Positions 61,177 to 64,000 of a stretch of 64,000 bases of DNA are shown piece by piece. Numbering within the stretch: position 1 is the first letter of the stretch; each line of letters starts with the position of its first letter. The position numbers were made by a program, and so were the translations under genes. Origin of the DNA: Janthinobacterium sp051380875 (GTDB lineage Bacteria; Pseudomonadota; Gammaproteobacteria; Burkholderiales; Burkholderiaceae_D); NCBI RefSeq assembly GCF_051380875.1, contig NZ_JBNYXW010000009.1:1-64000 (forward strand), given 5' to 3'. The notes under the pieces were generated by a model. The model was given only the letters and a program-made list of their open reading frames with translations, made no database searches and was not told the DNA's origin.

Positions 61177-62049
61177 ATGCCGCAAACTAAAACGGATTCG
61201 GTCAAGGAGTTTGACTTCACCGGCAAGGACTTCGAGCGGGTCCGTACCATGATTTACAAGCGGGCCGGCATCGCGCTGGCCGAGAGCAAGCAGGAAATGG
61301 TGTACAGCCGCCTGGCGCGGCGCCTGCGCGCGACCGGCATTTCCTCGTTCGTCCGCTATCTGGACGACCTGGAAGCGGGCCGCATGGGTGACGAGTGGGA
61401 AGCGTTTACGAATGCGTTGACGACCAATCTGACGTCGTTCTTCCGCGAGGCGCATCACTTCCCGCTGCTGGCCGAGCATGTGAAAAAACGCAGCGGGCCG
61501 ATCACCATCTGGTGCTCGGCCAGTTCCACCGGCGAGGAGCCGTATTCGATCGCCATGACGGTGTGCGAGGCGTTCAATACCTTGAGCCCACCGGTGACCA
61601 TCATCGCCACGGATATCGACACGAATGTGCTGGCCACGGCCGCCAATGGCGTCTACAACCTGGACCGGCTCGACAAGATGCCGGCCGACCGCGCGCGGCG
61701 CTTCTTCTTGCGCGGCAAGGGTGACCGCGAGGGGCAGGTTCGGGTGCGCCCGGAACTGCGCCAGTTGATCACCTTCAAGCCGCTCAACCTGCTGGCCGAC
61801 AGTTGGCCCCTGGCAGGACAGTTTGACGTCATCTTCTGCCGTAACGTGATGATTTATTTTGACAAGGCGACCCAGCGCAAGATCCTGACGCGCTTTGTGC
61901 CGTTGATGAAACCCGATGCCCTGCTGTTCGCCGGCCATTCGGAGAATTTTCTGTACGTGTCGGATTCATTGAAGCTGCGCGGTAAAACAGTCTATGAGCT
62001 CGACCAGCCGCGGGGCAATGCACCCAAGGCATCGCTGCATCGTACATGA
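61177..62049 (+). CDS. cheR: Chemotaxis protein methyltransferase CheR
   Basis: A 290-residue methyltransferase: the N-terminal alpha-helical domain has YSRLARRLRATGISSFVRYL, followed by NLTSFFREAHHF, the SAM-binding WCSASSTGEEPYSIAMTV and FCRNVMIYFD. It methylates receptor glutamates. GAGAGGTAAA lies upstream of ATG 61177. It is followed after 9 bases by cheD. Confidence 0.95.
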   Translation: MPQTKTDSVKEFDFTGKDFERVRTMIYKRAGIALAESKQEMVYSRLARRLRATGISSFVRYLDDLEAGRMGDEWEAFTNALTTNLTSFFREAHHFPLLAEHVKKRSGPITIWCSASSTGEEPYSIAMTVCEAFNTLSPPVTIIATDIDTNVLATAANGVYNLDRLDKMPADRARRFFLRGKGDREGQVRVRPELRQLITFKPLNLLADSWPLAGQFDVIFCRNVMIYFDKATQRKILTRFVPLMKPDALLFAGHSENFLYVSDSLKLRGKTVYELDQPRGNAPKASLHRT

Positions 62050-62058
62050 GAGTGAAAT

Positions 62059-62667
62059 ATGAGCCTGCAAACCAAAGAGCAATTTGCCACTAACGTCTAT
62101 TACGACAGGACGTTCAATTGTGATGCCGCCAAGATCCTGCCCGGTGAGTATTATTTCACCAACAAGGACATGTTGATCGTCACCGTGCTGGGCTCCTGCG
62201 TATCGGCCTGCATCCGCGATCGCGTGACTGGCCTGGGCGGCATGAATCACTTCATGCTGCCCGATGGCGGCAGCGATCCAAACAGCCCGATCTCGGCCTC
62301 GATGCGCTATGGCACTTATGCCATGGAGATCTTGATCAACGACCTGCTGAAAGCTGGCGCGCGGCGCGAAAACATGGAAGCCAAAGTGTTCGGCGGCGGC
62401 GCCGTGCTGCGCGGCTTCACGGCGATCAATGTGGGGGAACGCAATGCGGCCTTCGTCATCAATTACCTGAAGGCGGAAAAAATGCGCGTGGTGGCCGAAG
62501 ACCTGAATGACATCCATCCGCGCAAGGTGTATTTCTTCCCCCGCAGCGGCAAGGTGCTGGTGAAAAAGCTGATGCAGACGCATAACGACACGCTGGTACG
62601 CCGCGAACTCGATTACGCAAGCCGTCTCAAAGTGGCGCCGGTTGGCGGCGAGATCGAGCTGTTTTAA
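62059..62667 (+). CDS. cheD: Chemoreceptor glutamine deamidase CheD
   Basis: A 202-residue deamidase. VTVLGSCVSACIRDR carries the nucleophilic Cys and GLGGMNHFMLP the catalytic His; the C-terminal part has AKVFGGGAVL. It converts receptor Gln residues to Glu before methylation. It lies between cheR and cheB, the usual betaproteobacterial order. The small GGGCC-GGCA-GGCCC stem between it and cheB is only a weak hairpin. Confidence 0.95.
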   Translation: MSLQTKEQFATNVYYDRTFNCDAAKILPGEYYFTNKDMLIVTVLGSCVSACIRDRVTGLGGMNHFMLPDGGSDPNSPISASMRYGTYAMEILINDLLKAGARRENMEAKVFGGGAVLRGFTAINVGERNAAFVINYLKAEKMRVVAEDLNDIHPRKVYFFPRSGKVLVKKLMQTHNDTLVRRELDYASRLKVAPVGGEIELF

Positions 62668-62703
62668 ACAAGAATATGGGCCGGCAGGCCCAAAGGAAAA
62701 TAT

Positions 62704-63774
62704 ATGAAGATCAAAGTATTGATCGTGGATGATTCGGCGCTGATCCGCAGCGTCATGACGGAAATCGTCAACAGCCAGCCCGACATGGAAGTGGTGGGCG
62801 CGGCGCCCGATCCGCTGGTGGCGCGCGAGATGATCAAGCAAACCAATCCCGATGTGCTGACCCTGGACGTCGAGATGCCGAAGATGGATGGCCTGGACTT
62901 TCTGGAAAAGCTGATGCGCCTGCGCCCGATGCCGGTGCTGATGGTGTCTTCCCTGACCGAGCGTGGTTCGGAAATCACCATGCGCGCGCTGGAACTGGGC
63001 GCCGTCGATTTCGTCACCAAGCCGAAGATTTCGATCCAGAGCGGCATGCGCGAGTACACCGACATGATCGCCGACAAGATCCGCGCTGCCTCCAAGGCGC
63101 GTATCCGCGCGCGCACCCTGCCATCGGCCAGCGACAAGACGGCCGCACCGCTGCCCGCCCTGCGCAGTCCTTTGACGTCGAGCGAAAAGCTGATCATCGT
63201 GGGCGCCTCCACGGGCGGTACCGAGGCGATTCGCGAATTCCTCATGCAAATGCCGTCCGATTGCCCCGGCATCCTGATCACCCAGCACATGCCTGAAGGA
63301 TTTACGCGCTCGTTTGCGCGCCGCCTCGATTCGCTGTGCAAGATCTCGGTGCAGGAGGCGGCGGGCGGCGAGCGCGTGCTGCCAGGCCACGCGTATATCG
63401 CGCCCGGCCATTCGCACCTGACCCTGACGCGCAGTGGCGCCAACTACATGACGAAAATCGACCAGGGCGAACCGGTCAACCGCCACCGTCCGTCGGTGGA
63501 CGTGCTGTTCCGCTCGGCCGCGCAATCGGCCGGCAAGAATGCCGTCGGCGTGATCCTGACCGGCATGGGCAAGGATGGCGCGCAAGGCATGCTGGAGATG
63601 AAGGCGGCAGGAGCGTATAATTTTGCACAGGATGAAGCCAGTTGCGTCGTGTTCGGCATGCCGCGCGAGGCGATCGCCATCGGAGCCACGCATGAGGTCG
63701 GCGCCCTGACGGCGCTGCCTGGCATGGTGCTGGGACACCTGGCGGCACATGGCATGCGTGCTTTGCGCGTGTAA
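62704..63774 (+). CDS. cheB: Chemotaxis methylesterase/response regulator CheB
   Basis: A 356-residue two-domain protein. The receiver has VLIVDDSALIRSVM and the phospho-site LTLDVEMPKMDG. The methylesterase triad is Ser169 (GASTGGTEA), His195 (TQHMPEGFT) and Asp291 (GMGKDGA), each about five positions beyond the Salmonella enzyme. It removes methyl groups from receptors when phosphorylated by CheA. It ends the cheRDB block; an intergenic region of 147 bases leads to the second cheY. Confidence 0.96.
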   Translation: MKIKVLIVDDSALIRSVMTEIVNSQPDMEVVGAAPDPLVAREMIKQTNPDVLTLDVEMPKMDGLDFLEKLMRLRPMPVLMVSSLTERGSEITMRALELGAVDFVTKPKISIQSGMREYTDMIADKIRAASKARIRARTLPSASDKTAAPLPALRSPLTSSEKLIIVGASTGGTEAIREFLMQMPSDCPGILITQHMPEGFTRSFARRLDSLCKISVQEAAGGERVLPGHAYIAPGHSHLTLTRSGANYMTKIDQGEPVNRHRPSVDVLFRSAAQSAGKNAVGVILTGMGKDGAQGMLEMKAAGAYNFAQDEASCVVFGMPREAIAIGATHEVGALTALPGMVLGHLAAHGMRALRV

Positions 63775-63921
63775 GCCACGTTTTACGTGACTGGAAGCAA
63801 GTTTTTTCGCCTAAAAGCAACGAAAATGCTATCCTATAACTTGCTGCCGTAGTGTCGACCATAATGTCGGCATTCATGTCGATATTATTAACAAACCGCT
63901 ACAGAAACAACGGAGTTATTC

Positions 63922-64000
63922 ATGGCTGATCCAAAGATGAAATTTTTAGTCGTTGACGATTTTTCGACGATGCGCCGCATTGTCCGGAATCTGTTGAAGG
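63922..64000 (+). CDS. cheY: Chemotaxis response regulator CheY, N-terminal fragment (second copy)
   Basis: The first 26 codons of a CheY, cut by the window end. MKFLVVDDFSTMRRIVRNLL is the classic CheY start. CGGAGTTATTC precedes ATG 63922. It has its own upstream region (63775-63921), so it may be expressed separately from cheB. In related bacteria cheZ follows; that is not visible here. Confidence 0.93.
   Translation, partial: MADPKMKFLVVDDFSTMRRIVRNLLK

Noticed and set aside
62677..62690. GGGCC-GGCA-GGCCC hairpin between cheD and cheB
   Set aside because: The stem is only five base pairs without a T-tract, and the genes are evidently one operon.
63781..63860. Sigma-28-like match (CTAAAAG...CCTATAA) before the second cheY
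   Set aside because: The -35 is imperfect and the spacing needs 12 bases, so it is clearly weaker than the two matches before flhD.

Overview
The window reads as a chromosomal segment of a motile, aerobic betaproteobacterium of the Oxalobacteraceae, most like Janthinobacterium or Massilia. This rests on the high GC content, the flhDC-motAB-che layout, and the overall look of the proteins. No database was searched. No rRNA, tRNA, CRISPR array, prophage or complete insertion sequence was seen.

Layout. (1) 1-8.8 kb: a sulfonate block. The 3' end of xsc is followed by tauXY (taurine dehydrogenase), tauABC (importer), a terminator, then an APC-family permease and a sorAB-type sulfite dehydrogenase. 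Together these can import taurine, deaminate it to sulfoacetaldehyde, split that into acetyl phosphate and sulfite, and oxidise the sulfite to sulfate. (2) 8.8-18.1 kb: a LamB-type porin divergent from a polyol (mannitol/sorbitol-like) ABC transporter, a polyol dehydrogenase and two adjacent paralogous AraC regulators. (3) 18.2-24.5 kb: a phytase-like lipoprotein, an S9 peptidase, an exported orphan protein and a decayed PAS-type chemoreceptor. (4) 24.5-30.4 kb: an intact chemoreceptor and a three-subunit gluconate-2-dehydrogenase-type enzyme. (5) 30.4-37.4 kb: a 3-hydroxybutyrate-dehydrogenase-like SDR and an AraC regulator, divergent from an unusual operon of an alkyl-DHAP-synthase-like flavoprotein, a GlpD-like dehydrogenase and an FGGY kinase, with a five-unit repeat array in the shared promoter. 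(6) 37.4-43 kb: a receiver-PAS-GGDEF protein, an aminotransferase, an EamA exporter and a MocR regulator. (7) 43-48.2 kb: htpG between gene relics. On its left, two divergent genes have both lost their 5' ends; on its right lies the tail of an alpha/beta hydrolase. (8) 48.2-50.9 kb: kynU-kynA with an alpha/beta hydrolase translationally linked behind kynA. (9) 51-64 kb: flhDC, motAB and a chemotaxis operon (CheZ-like protein, cheY, cheA, cheW, MCP, cheR, cheD, cheB, second cheY running off the end).

The most interesting observations are these: a non-canonical gene between motB and cheY that carries the CheZ-type D-x-x-x-Q phosphatase signature; two tandem sigma-28-like promoters and an FNR-like box ahead of flhD; a GYGFF-type tandem peptide repeat in the CheA linker; a hydrolase that could replace the missing KynB formamidase; the alkyl-DHAP-synthase/GlpD/FGGY operon with its 12-13 bp repeats; and a diheme fused SorB. 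Functions are inferred from sequence motifs and gene context alone.
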